Shown here piece after piece: positions 9,096-18,430 of a stretch of 64,000 nt of DNA. Position 1 is the first letter of the stretch, and each line of letters opens with the position of its first letter. The notes beneath the pieces were generated by a model, which saw only the letters and a list, made by a program, of their open reading frames with translations, did not search any database and was not told the origin of the DNA. The stretch spans positions 1 to 64,000 of the forward strand of contig CAJQPP010000136.1 in NCBI GenBank assembly GCA_905480235.1. Direction: 5' to 3'. A program made the position numbers and the translations under genes. This stretch comes from an uncultured Pirellulaceae bacterium. GTDB lineage: Bacteria > Planctomycetota > Planctomycetia > Pirellulales > Pirellulaceae.

Positions 9096-9132
9096 AAACG
9101 GCAGAAAGCACCACGCTTTCTGCCGTTTTTTT
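9096..9132 (+). terminator. recA terminator
   Basis: A long perfect stem (CGGCAGAAAGC with GCTTTCTGCCG, extendable by AAA/TTT), 5-base loop and a run of eight T, 54 bases after the recA stop. Confidence 0.93.
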
Positions 9133-9355
9133 TGACGTGCCTACGCCTTACAAGCAACGCCCAAAGCTACCCAGCCGGAGTTACCAAACGCTCGCTTCAA
9201 GCCTCCCAGGCTTTCCCCCTATCGCTGGGCTGACCGGCTGGCAAAATCAGCGGTCAGCAATTTGGTGCATTACTCGTTACCTCCGCTACTTGTTCTGGTA
9301 GGCCCCTTGCTTCGTCGATATATTGCATAGATCAGATAACGGGCAGGAAAAACGC
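9133..9355 (+). promoter_or_regulatory. Structured leader of alaS
   Basis: Between the recA terminator and alaS lies an 8-base-pair outer stem (CCAGCCGG 9171-9178 with CCGGCTGG 9234-9241). It encloses an inner hairpin AAGCCT-CCC-AGGCTT (9199-9213). The structure is 115 bases before the start codon. It matches no riboswitch or T-box I know (no T-box sequence), but could be a regulated alaS leader. Confidence 0.35.
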
Positions 9356-12148
9356 ATGAAAACCAACGAAATTCGTCAAAAGTACCTCGAGTTCTATCAA
9401 TCTCATGGGCACCAACTTTGCGCCAGTGATGTTCTCGTTCCCAAATGGGATCCCACGGTTTTGTTTACACCAGCTGGGATGAACCCTTTCAAGGATCATT
9501 TCCTGGGTAAGGTAAACCTCGAATTCACCCGCGCTACTAGTTGCCAGAAATGCCTGCGCACTGGAGACATCGAAAACGTCGGGCGCACAGCCTATCACCA
9601 CACGTTTTTCGAGATGTTGGGGAACTTCAGCTTCGGCGATTACTTCAAAGAGGAAGCCATCGTTTGGGCTTGGGAATTCCTAACCAGCAAAAACTGGATG
9701 GGAATTGATCCTGCCCGTCTATCGGTAACGGTCTACCAAGACGACGATGCTGCAGAGCATATATGGCACAAAAAAGTTGGTCTGCCGATGGGCCAAATCA
9801 AGCGACTGGGTGAACATGACAACTTCTGGCCAGCAGGCGCGCCAAGCGACGGTCCTGATGGCGTTTGCGGCCCTTGCAGCGAAATCTTTTACCAGCCCGA
9901 CAATGGACCCGAATGCGAAATCTGGAATCTAGTTTTCACGCAATTTAATCGGGAGGGAGATCCGCCTAACAATCTGGCGGCTCTGCCAAGCCAAAATATT
10001 GATACCGGCATGGGGCTTGAACGCATGGCAGCCATGATGCAAGGCGTGGAAACAAACTACCACACGGACTCTCTCCTGCCACTTGTATTGGCGTCAGCCG
10101 AAGCCTGCCACACTGCTTACGAACCCAATGCTGAAAACGGGAGGCGTCTTCGTCGCATCGCTGACCATGTTCGCGCCTGCACCATGGCCATTCACGAAAA
10201 CGTCTATCCCGGTAATCAAAAAGAAAACTATGTCATTCGTCGACTGGTAAGACGCGCTGTTTTGCAAGGGCACGAAATGGGAATTCGGGACCCTTTCCTA
10301 TTCCAAATTGTGCCCACCGTGGTAGACATCATGGGACATCCCTACCCGGAAATGAAAGGGAACGCAGAGAATATATCGTACGTTATTCGCGCGGAGGAGG
10401 AGCGTTTTCTAAAAACACTCGACTCGGGTTTAGGAGTCATCGAACGCATTTTCAACCAAATGGAATCCTCCGGTGCCAAAACGGTCGAAGGCCGACAGGC
10501 ATTTGACCTGTACCAAGAACAAGGCATTCCGGCAGAGTTGTTTGAGTCTTTTGCCAGCGATAAAGGATTCAATTTTGACTGGGACGGATTCCGCCAAGCT
10601 CAAGAACAACACGCGATTGATAGTGGCGCTGGGGAAGTCGGCGTGATGGGAGATTTCGGTCCCCTCGACGATATCAAAAGGGAATTGAAATCCACCGAAT
10701 TTTCGGGCTACTCCTGTGTTGAAGATCAGGGCAAAATTTGCGGCATTGTCTCCAGCGATGAATCGGTAGAATCCATACTGAAAAGCGATGAAGAATGCCT
10801 GCTGATTCTGGACCGCACGCCGTTTTATGCGGAATCCGGAGGACAGGTCGGCGATCGCGGGCTGATTACGGGGCCCTACGGCACATTCCTGGTCCACGAC
10901 ACCCAAAAGAGTGGCGACGTTTTTATTCACTATGGCTGTGTGACAACGGGCACAATTCGAAAAGGGGAATTGGTCACCATTCAGGTCGATGAAACACGCC
11001 GACAAGGTATTCAACGCGCACACACAGCAACGCATATCTTGCACTTCGCATTGCAAAAATACTTAGGAGAGCATGCGCAACAACGAGGCTCTAAGGTAGA
11101 AGAAGACCATTTCCGTTTCGATTTTGCCAACAACGCTTCGGTTGCTGCAAATGTTCTGAAACTACTGGAAAAGGAAGCACTTCACCGCATCGAGGAAGCG
11201 GAAGGGATCAACGCAGCCGTCCTGCCAATGGAGGACGCTCGGGAGCAAGGCGCTATGATGTTATTCGGCGAAAAATACCCGGATCCAGTTAGGATGGTCT
11301 CCATCGGAGAATACAGCAAAGAACTTTGCGGCGGTACTCATGTTGCTAACACCTCTGAGATCGGTGCTTTCGAATTGCTCGCCGAGGAGGCCGTATCGAC
11401 AGGGATTCGACGAATCGTTGCTCTGACGGGAGATAAAGCCAGACAACATGCTTTGCAAACTCAATCCATGCTGGAAGAATCCACGCGTTTATTGGAGGTT
11501 GATCCAACTCAATTAGTGCCAGCCGTCGGGGAAATCTTGCAATACACCAAAGCCCTAAAAAAACAACTTGGGGGCGGCAAGGTGGCAGAATTCCAGGCTC
11601 AACCTGCCATCGAATCTCCTGAAATCAACTACATCGAGTCTCGAGATATTGTTAAACAGACAGCCCGCGCGTTAAATGTTCAGATCGCCGGCATTCCCCA
11701 AAGGATTGAATCGCTTCTGGAGGAAATCGAAAGCCTTAAACAGCAAATTGACCAAATGGCAGATACATCCGACCTAACCGTCGATTCGCTTTGGGAACGG
11801 GTCAGTCCGCTGGGTGATATACAGGTCATCGTCAGCGAGACACCCAATGCCAGTCCCGATTTAATGCGTAAGCTGATCGACCAATTACGAAAAAAACACA
11901 ACAGCACCGCCATTTTCCTTGCTGCCATCCAGGGAGCCGATAAAGTCACCCTACTGGCAGGATTAAGCAAAGACCTGGTCGAGCGAGGCTTTAGTGCCGG
12001 GGACTGGGTCAAAAAAGTTGCTCCCACGGTTGGCGGAGGTGGCGGGGGTCGACCCGACATGGCTCAGGCAGGTGGTAAACAACCTGAAAAAATAAACGTA
12101 GCCCTCGACGCTGCTCGAGAATACCTTCGTACCGCCAATGCCCGTTGA
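9356..12148 (+). CDS. alaS: Alanine--tRNA ligase
   Basis: A 930-residue alanyl-tRNA synthetase, somewhat longer than the usual 870-880. The class II catalytic domain opens with EIRQKYLEFYQSHGH and contains TFFEMLGNFSFGDYF and the GMGLERM motif 3. The editing domain has HTATH and CGGTH, giving the zinc/editing residues. The C-terminal DHHA1 domain ends with a Gly-rich GGGGGGRPDMAQAGG. The ATG at 9356 follows GCAGGAAAAA; an upstream start at 9323 would add 11 residues without better support. Confidence 0.97.
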   Translation: MKTNEIRQKYLEFYQSHGHQLCASDVLVPKWDPTVLFTPAGMNPFKDHFLGKVNLEFTRATSCQKCLRTGDIENVGRTAYHHTFFEMLGNFSFGDYFKEEAIVWAWEFLTSKNWMGIDPARLSVTVYQDDDAAEHIWHKKVGLPMGQIKRLGEHDNFWPAGAPSDGPDGVCGPCSEIFYQPDNGPECEIWNLVFTQFNREGDPPNNLAALPSQNIDTGMGLERMAAMMQGVETNYHTDSLLPLVLASAEACHTAYEPNAENGRRLRRIADHVRACTMAIHENVYPGNQKENYVIRRLVRRAVLQGHEMGIRDPFLFQIVPTVVDIMGHPYPEMKGNAENISYVIRAEEERFLKTLDSGLGVIERIFNQMESSGAKTVEGRQAFDLYQEQGIPAELFESFASDKGFNFDWDGFRQAQEQHAIDSGAGEVGVMGDFGPLDDIKRELKSTEFSGYSCVEDQGKICGIVSSDESVESILKSDEECLLILDRTPFYAESGGQVGDRGLITGPYGTFLVHDTQKSGDVFIHYGCVTTGTIRKGELVTIQVDETRRQGIQRAHTATHILHFALQKYLGEHAQQRGSKVEEDHFRFDFANNASVAANVLKLLEKEALHRIEEAEGINAAVLPMEDAREQGAMMLFGEKYPDPVRMVSIGEYSKELCGGTHVANTSEIGAFELLAEEAVSTGIRRIVALTGDKARQHALQTQSMLEESTRLLEVDPTQLVPAVGEILQYTKALKKQLGGGKVAEFQAQPAIESPEINYIESRDIVKQTARALNVQIAGIPQRIESLLEEIESLKQQIDQMADTSDLTVDSLWERVSPLGDIQVIVSETPNASPDLMRKLIDQLRKKHNSTAIFLAAIQGADKVTLLAGLSKDLVERGFSAGDWVKKVAPTVGGGGGGRPDMAQAGGKQPEKINVALDAAREYLRTANAR

Positions 12149-12273
12149 TGGGCAGCACCCCATTATTAACAAACTGGATTGGAGTGGGACTCATTCTTCA
12201 TTCCCAAGAAATACAATTCGTATTCACACGACCCGCTGGATTTCAGGATGTGAGTTTTCTCCAGACGCTTGCA

Positions 12274-12302
12274 TAAAAAAAGGCGCCCCTGAGAGGACGC
12301 CT
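12274..12302 (-). terminator. Minus-strand terminator after tpx
   Basis: Read on the minus strand, an 8-base-pair stem with one G-U pair (AGGCGTCC with GGGCGCCT, 6-base loop) runs into a T tract. It lies 33 bases after the tpx stop. Confidence 0.75.
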
Positions 12303-12334
12303 CATAAATTAAATTCTCTTGGCGGTCGGCTGGA

Positions 12335-12859
12335 TTAGGTGGAAGCCAAAAGACCTTCCAATGCGGCAGTTGCGGCGTCGTAGTCCGGATGGTCAGTAAC
12401 TTCCCCTACCGTTTCTACGTAGACCAGGTTACCTTCGGCGTTAAGCACAAAGACGCCCCGTGCATGCAATTTCAATTCTTCAATTAACATACCCCAGTGA
12501 TTGCCAAAATTGCGATCCTGATAATCGCTAGCCGTCTGCATGTTAATGTTGTGCTCACCACAGAATCGGCCTTGCGCGAAAGGTAGATCACAACTGACCG
12601 TTACCGCATTAATCGCGTCACCATGAGCGGCCAATTTCTCATTGAACTTTTGGGTTTGAATGGCACAAACACCGGTATCCAGCGATGGCACGACGCTAAT
12701 CAAAGTCGGCTTCCCTGCGAGATCGGCAAGCGTCAGCGTTTGCATACCGTCCGCGAAATAGTGCAGAGTAAAATCGGGTGCAGGCTGGCCGACTTCGAGT
12801 GCCTGACCGACGAGAGTCATGGGAGTGCCTTTAAAAGTGATCGCTCCGGGACGTGACAT
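12335..12859 (-). CDS. tpx: Thiol peroxidase
   Basis: A 174-residue atypical 2-Cys peroxiredoxin that reduces hydroperoxides with thioredoxin. The peroxidatic Cys65 is in PSLDTGVCAIQT and the resolving Cys100 in DLPFAQGRFC, the spacing typical of Tpx. I took the ATG at 12859, which opens with the family-typical MSRPGAITFKGTP; a longer frame to 12916 adds 19 residues not seen in the family. It is monocistronic, with a terminator at its end. Confidence 0.95.
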   Translation of the reverse strand: MSRPGAITFKGTPMTLVGQALEVGQPAPDFTLHYFADGMQTLTLADLAGKPTLISVVPSLDTGVCAIQTQKFNEKLAAHGDAINAVTVSCDLPFAQGRFCGEHNINMQTASDYQDRNFGNHWGMLIEELKLHARGVFVLNAEGNLVYVETVGEVTDHPDYDAATAALEGLLAST

Positions 12860-12963
12860 TGTGTGATACCTCAACAGGAATACTGGATTAATGGGTTGAC
12901 CAGTAAAGAGTATCAAATCCGCTGTCGTTGCTTACAAGGGGTTGGAAGAATTCCACCCGAAGC

Positions 12964-13260
12964 TCAAATGGTTACTTCTAGTCGATTCACAATCTGACCG
13001 ATTCCAGCCATATTCCGAATCGACTCCTGAGCAACCTGTTTGGCAAACCATGAATCCACTTCGCCATCGATGAAAAAAGCCCCGCCTTCAGTTTTGACCC
13101 TTAGTTTCCTTGGGCAAACTTGCGGATTGGCCTTCAGGAAGGAGGCGACACAGGCATCCCTGTGGCTTTCAGGAAAGTTATCTCGGCCATTCATGGGCGT
13201 TAGGATTGATATAAAGCGGTGCCAAAACATCCAAAAGAATAACGATATAGGTATTCTCAT
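12964..13260 (-). CDS. Small BON-domain protein
   Basis: A short protein whose last 75 residues look like one BON domain: a helix (SHRDACVASFLKANP), then LRVKTEGGAFFIDGEVDSWFAKQVAQ, then an Ile/Val-rich closing strand. BON domains bind phospholipid or envelope surfaces. The start is uncertain: 13260 gives a hydrophobic, signal-like N-terminus (ISLFFWMFW), 13194 gives a cytosolic 77-residue form, and the frame is open back to 13410. It lies about 100 bases downstream of the M48 peptidase gene on the same strand and may be co-transcribed with it. Confidence 0.6.
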   Translation of the reverse strand: MRIPISLFFWMFWHRFISILTPMNGRDNFPESHRDACVASFLKANPQVCPRKLRVKTEGGAFFIDGEVDSWFAKQVAQESIRNMAGIGQIVNRLEVTI

Positions 13261-13358
13261 CGGTTCTTTTATGCGACAAACCCACCACCAGAAAAATCGG
13301 AGGGTTTGTACCGAATGTAGTGATTCGGGGGTACCCCTGGAATCTTCGTCAAACCGCT

Positions 13359-14729
13359 CTACAGCAAACGACTCAGCAGCACGGCAAACACGACCCACGC
13401 CAACAAACAAAAGGCAGCCACCATCTGATCATTGTGAAACTGTCGATGAAATTGTCTGATTTTGCTTTGATCCCGAATCAACTGACGGATCACCTCCAAT
13501 CGCGACTGAATGGAGGGATGCACGGAGGTCGTTCGGTCATATAATTCCGGCGCATGGGCAGCCATTTTCAACAATGCTCGACTGTAAGCATCGGCACGCC
13601 GAATGCAAATCGAGCCCGCGGGATTAACTAACGCAAAAATATCCGCCTGAATTTCGGACTTGCGATTGAAACGAGCGACCACCTGCCCGTAGTAAACCAT
13701 AGATAAAACCCCCGTTGCCAGCAGCAAGCCAACAGCTTGTGCTGTGTTTGAAAAACAGAGCAGGCCACTACTGGGAACGAATACCATGGCGATAGCCATC
13801 AATCCCAGGATGGGGACTAACATCAAAGCCAAACGCATCGACTGGTGGTGGTGTATTAGATGGCCAATTTCGTGGCGATAAATCGCGACGACCTCGTCCT
13901 CGTCAAAGCACTCAAGTAATCGATCAGATAGAAACACGCGCCGCGATCCTGGAAAAGCCCCCACCATCAGAGCATTCATCACCGTCGACTGGGTATTCCA
14001 AACGCAGACCTTTTCCCTGGGAAAACCGGCTTCCAAAGCGACTCTTTCGAGTTTCCGACGTAGACCGCTGTGCGGCAAATCATGAGTTCTCCATGTCCGT
14101 GAAAGTAACACGGGATAAACCACCAGCAAGCCAAGAAGAAATGTCATCGCAACGACAAACATACTGGAGGGAGCCAAGCCATCGGGAAACAGCAGCGAAA
14201 AAAAATCGCGACTCAGGAAAAGCAGGGCCAAGGGCGCAAGCATTAATCCCGTCAACGTGCGCAACCGCTCAAATGCAATACCACGCCGTTGCTCATCGAC
14301 TTCTCCATCGTGAACTCGAAGCGATTTTTCACCGTCATAAATCACTAACCACGACAACAACACGGATCCGATCATAGGAATCGCTAAAGCCATTTCGTCC
14401 AGCAAGGGAATTCGATCCCATTGCCAATTTTGACGAAGCAGTTGTGGCCAGCGGGCCACAGCCAACACACCGACGCACCCGCATAACCAAACCAATAAGT
14501 TACTTCCGAGAAGGCTCCGATGAAGCACTCGTGCCTGCGCCTCTTTGATTTCCAAATCTGCCCAACGCCGGGTCGTCACCGACGACTGCAGTACCGCGAG
14601 AGCAGGGGCCATCAATAAAAAGCAAAAACCCAACAAGACGTGAAAGGTCACATCAGATACCGGTTGGGATGCGGCAAAATCAGCCGACAATACGAGACAC
14701 GAAATTAATAAGCCAGTGATCCATACCAT
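13359..14729 (-). CDS. M48-family membrane metallopeptidase
   Basis: A 456-residue integral membrane peptidase. The zinc site HEIGH is at 286-290, followed by extra His (LIHHHQ), and a Glu-containing stretch FNRKSEIQADIFA supplies the third zinc ligand. Hydrophobic segments precede the catalytic domain (near residues 3-20, 30-47, 75-95, 112-130, 160-178, 190-212), and two more follow the HExxH. The layout resembles HtpX/Ste24-like M48 enzymes that degrade membrane proteins. STVMNALMVGAFPGSRRVFLSD is the usual M48 strand-loop before HExxH. The substrate is unknown. Confidence 0.88.
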   Translation of the reverse strand: MVWITGLLISCLVLSADFAASQPVSDVTFHVLLGFCFLLMAPALAVLQSSVTTRRWADLEIKEAQARVLHRSLLGSNLLVWLCGCVGVLAVARWPQLLRQNWQWDRIPLLDEMALAIPMIGSVLLSWLVIYDGEKSLRVHDGEVDEQRRGIAFERLRTLTGLMLAPLALLFLSRDFFSLLFPDGLAPSSMFVVAMTFLLGLLVVYPVLLSRTWRTHDLPHSGLRRKLERVALEAGFPREKVCVWNTQSTVMNALMVGAFPGSRRVFLSDRLLECFDEDEVVAIYRHEIGHLIHHHQSMRLALMLVPILGLMAIAMVFVPSSGLLCFSNTAQAVGLLLATGVLSMVYYGQVVARFNRKSEIQADIFALVNPAGSICIRRADAYSRALLKMAAHAPELYDRTTSVHPSIQSRLEVIRQLIRDQSKIRQFHRQFHNDQMVAAFCLLAWVVFAVLLSRLL

Positions 14730-14862
14730 GCATCCATCTTAGTACTACCCACCTTGAACCACGACAAAAGGTCCCAGCATTTGGCATCTGGGATTTGAGA
14801 CAGGTTCGATCTATAGCGGTTATGAGGGAAGACATTTGCGATCCCTCGCGCGAATTAGTGAC

Positions 14863-15600
14863 CTAGCGAGGAATAAACTGGCTACTGCCAGGTGGCAACG
14901 CCTGGCCGGTCTGCGTAGGCGGTATGGTATTTTGAGCCGTGCGCGTGGCACCCTGCAGTGATGCAATTTTTTGGGCGACGTCTGTTTGCGAGTTATTGGC
15001 TTCATAGGATCGCGTATAGTTCTGTAGCGCCAAAGCATATTCACCCGATTCCTCCCGCATCATCCCCATGGCCTTGAGAGCTCGAGCGTTATCGCCATCA
15101 ATGTGTAAAGCGTCTGCCAATAACTGAGTCGCGGCTGCACTATCGCCTGACTCGCGATACAGTCGAGCCAACTCGATGACAGGCTCCGGGTTACCGGGTT
15201 GTTGGACACGCCAATTCTGCACTAATTGAAATGCTTCCTGAGTTCGCCCTTCATCCATTAACAAAGCAGACAAACCTCGATAGGCATCTACATGATCGGG
15301 ATCAAGACTCAAGGCCTGTCGATATAATTGATCTGCCTGCTGGGACCATGCGACATTTTTTTGCTGCTTGCCAAGATAGTAATACGCGGCAGCCATATTG
15401 TAATAACCATCCGCATTTCTAGGGTCGGCGTTTATTGAACGCTGAAACATCTCGATCGCTTGTGCATATTGTCCCTGATCAAAGAGTTGCTTGCCCTGCA
15501 TATTCGTGCCTGTAGCCGACAAGCCGCAGCCGGTTAACAAAACGATGAGCAGCAAAATTCCTGCAGTACTAGCGACTGTAAGATGGGATAAGGGGGCCAT
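14863..15600 (-). CDS. TPR-repeat lipoprotein
   Basis: A 245-residue predicted lipoprotein. Its signal peptide ends LLTGC with the Cys near residue 25. At least four tetratricopeptide repeats follow (GKQLFDQGQYAQAIEMFQRSINADP; GYYNMAAAYYYLGKQ; LYRQALSLDPDHVDAYRGLSALL; NARALKAMGMMREESGEYALALQNY). The tail is Gln/Pro/Thr-rich. TPR lipoproteins of this size usually scaffold envelope assemblies. There is no informative neighbour, so the partner is unknown. Confidence 0.75.
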   Translation of the reverse strand: MAPLSHLTVASTAGILLLIVLLTGCGLSATGTNMQGKQLFDQGQYAQAIEMFQRSINADPRNADGYYNMAAAYYYLGKQQKNVAWSQQADQLYRQALSLDPDHVDAYRGLSALLMDEGRTQEAFQLVQNWRVQQPGNPEPVIELARLYRESGDSAAATQLLADALHIDGDNARALKAMGMMREESGEYALALQNYTRSYEANNSQTDVAQKIASLQGATRTAQNTIPPTQTGQALPPGSSQFIPR

Positions 15601-15696
15601 GGCATTAACACATTTTTATTTGGCTTGGATAGCAATTGCATCGAGAGAATAGAAAAGCGGCCCCGTTTACTCAAGGTCAAGACCGTCAAATACCAA

Positions 15697-15730
15697 AGGA
15701 AAAGGCCTGACGTTTCATAACGACAGGCCT
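15697..15730 (-). terminator. Minus-strand terminator of the small Arg-rich gene
   Basis: On the minus strand, AGGCCTG pairs with CAGGCCT. The inner bases can pair further (CGTT with AACG), and the hairpin is followed by TTTTCCTTT. It lies 31 bases after the stop at 15761. Confidence 0.7.
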
Positions 15731-15760
15731 AAGCTCGTTCCCAATTAGTAGCAATGCATG

Positions 15761-16153
15761 CTAGCTGCTGATTCCCACAGGTTCGTCATGTGCCTCGTCT
15801 TCGCCAAAACCCTCTTGAAAGTTCGCAGCTTCCATCGAATCAACCTTTTGATATCCGAGTTCGCCCAAGACTTCCAAAATCTCACTGCATGTGGGGAACA
15901 TGCGCCCGCTGCGTCTTTTGTAATCATCAAGTGCATGCATGAACTCAATTTCCGCATCCGAATAATCTCGTTCGCATGTCGTGGGGTCAATCTGTCGACG
16001 TCGAGAAGTCTTACGACGTTCTTCCGCGGTAGGTACATTTTCGGTGCGGCGATCGGATGCTGCACGTCGTCCAGTTTCATCCAGTTTCACTAGGGGACCC
16101 TCGCTCGCTTTTGCTTTACCGCTATTTTTTTGATCGTTGTTTTTCTTGGTCAT
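15761..16153 (-). CDS. Small charged protein, unknown function
   Basis: A 130-residue cytosolic protein with a Lys/Asn-rich disordered start ([10 protein letters not shown]), then a basic segment ([22 protein letters not shown]), and a C-terminal helical part with [30 protein letters not shown]. That last part resembles the small planctomycete proteins that pair with wing-type DNA-contacting domains, but I do not recognise a named family. I took the ATG at 16153; the longer frame to 16252 adds a hydrophobic stretch with no support. A terminator follows. Confidence 0.6.
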   Translation of the reverse strand: MTKKNNDQKNSGKAKASEGPLVKLDETGRRAASDRRTENVPTAEERRKTSRRRQIDPTTCERDYSDAEIEFMHALDDYKRRSGRMFPTCSEILEVLGELGYQKVDSMEAANFQEGFGEDEAHDEPVGISS

Positions 16154-16918
16154 AGTAGATTCCTGTTTGACATGAACGAACTTGGGGGAGGGATCACTGC
16201 GAAGAACGAATTGCAACGGCTGCTTTGCGGTGACGTTGAAAAAATACAACAATTGGGCAAAGTGTCATAAAAATTCGGTTGGTTTTGATCAGGTAAGCTA
16301 AGAAAGCTCGCCGCTTATTCCGGATATACCGGTCGTCTCGAAAATGCACCGATAAAACCAGCAAACCGTGACAAGAGGGTTACTTTTTTTGGGTTATCTG
16401 CCACACATAACCCTTGTGAAAAGTAGACAAGCAGGTCGTAAGAAGTTCCTGCAAGCTGAACTCCGCCAATGTATCTTTTTCGGGGCGAGTTTAGAAAATG
16501 GAACGCCCCTCACAAATGAAGGGCGAACCGATTGGGAGACGAAAGCCTATCGATACACTGCGCGGGAGGATCTGCGGCCCCTTTTACGCGCCACAAAAAA
16601 TCAGTGATAAACGCGGCACGCGGCCACGAATTGATCGGCAGGGTTCGCTTGAGGGCTGCGAAACGAGGTTGGTGCTAGAGCCGAGCAGGGCATCAAAAAC
16701 CGGGCTCTCTCTTTAAACCGGGCTCTCTCTTAATTTGCCCTGCGACCAGGCAAGTCGTTTGGGATTAGACCATCTGAACAGTGTCCACCGCAGGTAATCC
16801 CCTGGTATCCTTAAACTGACCTGCCCGCTGGGGAACAATTTTCAAGACCGCCCGCGTTTAGGGTTCTACCGTTCCAGTCTTCAGAAAAGCGGCGTCGGGA
16901 AGCGATGCCAAGAAACCC
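16154..16918. other. Gene-poor stretch with an 18-base tandem duplication
   Basis: About 765 bases with no convincing gene. Short frames at 16368-16607 and 16498-16716 lack a ribosome-binding site and protein-like composition. An 18-base unit starting AAACCGGGCTCTC is repeated head to tail at 16697-16714 and 16715-16732. No tRNA or known structured RNA was recognised. Confidence 0.45.
16697..16732. repeat. 18-base tandem duplication
   Basis: Two adjacent copies of an 18-base unit differing only at the final base; they lie outside any gene. Confidence 0.85.
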
Positions 16919-17644
16919 CTAACAGAAGTCGTGAAAACTCTTCTCGAACAACACACCAAAATCATCCGCTTTCTCAGTTGAAAAGCGGGATGGCTTCATA
17001 AAAGAATTCTGAATGAGTGAAATCGTGCAAGAGATTTGGTCAGACCATTGGTTAACCATCGGGATTTCAACCGAGTATCGATAAATGGGCGCTAACTTTG
17101 TGGGGATATTTCGCACCACTCGTACCGGTTCTTCGGGAACAAAGTCAATCAGTCTAATGCGACTAATCGACATCAGGTCGACATTTGATTGATCGGCTAG
17201 TTGAACACTCCATACCGGCATCAAGTAAGTCAAGTCGATGGAGTTATAAAAGGGAGTTGTGGTTGGGGTATCGACTTCTACGATTTCCTGTGGGGGCGCT
17301 GCCGGTCTGGCTAAATCTACGGTTTTCAACTCGGGTGCCACGGGTCGAGTCATCAAAGCGGCACAGATCGCCACACTCGCCGCTGTGACAATCAACATAC
17401 GATTCCGCAGTCGCGTTCGCTGACGAGACTTCCAAGCCCCGTTAATTCCCAGAGATCCGGGGGTTACTTTAACGCCCGCCGGCGGTTCCTGTTGAGCCAA
17501 GCCTGAAAAACGATCGTAGTAGATCAGTGTTTCGTGGCAATCTCCGCATGCGGTTGCGTGTTCCCGCAGCGACGAATCGAGCATCAGACAAGCTCTTTCA
17601 TCAAGAAGCCGCTGAGCTCTTTCTTCGAATTGGTTGCAATTCAC
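16919..17644 (-). CDS. Anti-sigma factor with zinc-finger (ZAS) domain
   Basis: A 241-residue membrane protein paired with the ECF sigma gene. The N-terminal ZAS motif H-x3-C-x2-C is at His29, Cys33 and Cys36 (EHATACGDC). One membrane helix follows near 82-97 (LIVTAASVAICAALM), then a periplasmic domain that is not recognised. The start is decided by the ribosome site: GTG at 17644 has GGAGG eight bases before it, inside the end of the sigma gene, giving a 44-base overlap. The family binds the sigma factor at the inner membrane and releases it on an envelope or redox signal. Confidence 0.8.
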   Translation of the reverse strand: MNCNQFEERAQRLLDERACLMLDSSLREHATACGDCHETLIYYDRFSGLAQQEPPAGVKVTPGSLGINGAWKSRQRTRLRNRMLIVTAASVAICAALMTRPVAPELKTVDLARPAAPPQEIVEVDTPTTTPFYNSIDLTYLMPVWSVQLADQSNVDLMSISRIRLIDFVPEEPVRVVRNIPTKLAPIYRYSVEIPMVNQWSDQISCTISLIQNSFMKPSRFSTEKADDFGVLFEKSFHDFC

Positions 17645-18191
17645 GTTTTGATTCCTCCACAACTCCACGTTTTGCCAAGCCCGATACCAATTCACGACGT
17701 GCTCGATGAACCCAAGTCTTGACCGTGCCCAGCGGTACTCCCATCATTTCACCAATTTCCTCGTAACTTAATTCGTGGCGGTGAAATAGCGTAAAGGCAT
17801 TGCGGTACTGCGACCGCAATTCCTCCAGGACAAATTCAATCTCTTCGTTCAACAAATCAGCATCGCGGTAAAGCTGCGAACGATCCTCTACCGCCACCTC
17901 CAGAGATACCGAATTGGGGCGTTTCCCCCTTTTCGATATCCTCGTCCGACAGCGATTTCCCGCAATCGTGAATAACCATGGCTCAAATTTCCGCGTGGGA
18001 TCCCAACGATGCAAATTTCGCATGACGCGAATCATCGTCTCCTGGGTGCAATCTTCGGCATCCTCCCATTGACGCAGCATTCGCATACAAAACCCGAAAA
18101 CTGGACCTTGAAAGCGATTGACAAAGTCAATCTGCGCAGCGGTTTGTCCAGCTAGGCAGCGGGTCACTAATCTTCTCAGATCGTCAGCCAA
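17601..18191 (-). CDS. ECF-type RNA polymerase sigma factor
   Basis: A 196-residue sigma-70-family ECF factor. Region 2 is seen in FVNRFQGPVFGFCMRMLRQWEDAEDCTQETMIRV and FEPWLFTIAGNRC. Region 4 has RNAFTLFHRHELSYEEIGEMMGVPLGTVKTWVHRARREL with its helix-turn-helix. The gene is followed by and overlaps an anti-sigma gene, so its activity is probably controlled by sequestration at the membrane. The basic tail after the helix-turn-helix (LQPIRRKSSAAS) is encoded where the anti-sigma ribosome site lies. Confidence 0.92.
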   Translation of the reverse strand: MADDLRRLVTRCLAGQTAAQIDFVNRFQGPVFGFCMRMLRQWEDAEDCTQETMIRVMRNLHRWDPTRKFEPWLFTIAGNRCRTRISKRGKRPNSVSLEVAVEDRSQLYRDADLLNEEIEFVLEELRSQYRNAFTLFHRHELSYEEIGEMMGVPLGTVKTWVHRARRELVSGLAKRGVVEESKRELQPIRRKSSAAS

Positions 18192-18430
18192 TTACGTTCC
18201 CCTCGGTAATCGAAATTCTTACCAGTTCTCGATAGAGCTAGTTTCAGGAATTTCTTACAGGAAGTCAAATAAATGGTTATTCGCGGCTCAACGCCGAATA
18301 TTGGAGAGAAACTAAGCTGTTTACAGCTTTCACAGAGAGAAAGCGTTATAACCGCCGCACTTTCGGGCAGTTACAACATTGCTGGGAGAATACTCACGCC
18401 ATCGTCTAAAACCAGACAATGGGTCCTGAG

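Noticed and set aside
10430-11056. 208-codon frame antisense to alaS
   Set aside because: Fully inside the alaS editing domain; no ribosome site or independent protein features.
16368-16716. Two plus-strand frames in the 16-kb gap
   Set aside because: No ribosome site, Arg/Gly-biased composition unlike a folded protein, and the second ends across a tandem repeat.
16254-16918. Possible RNase P RNA, tmRNA or 6S RNA in the large gap
   Set aside because: The conserved core sequences of these RNAs are missing on both strands.
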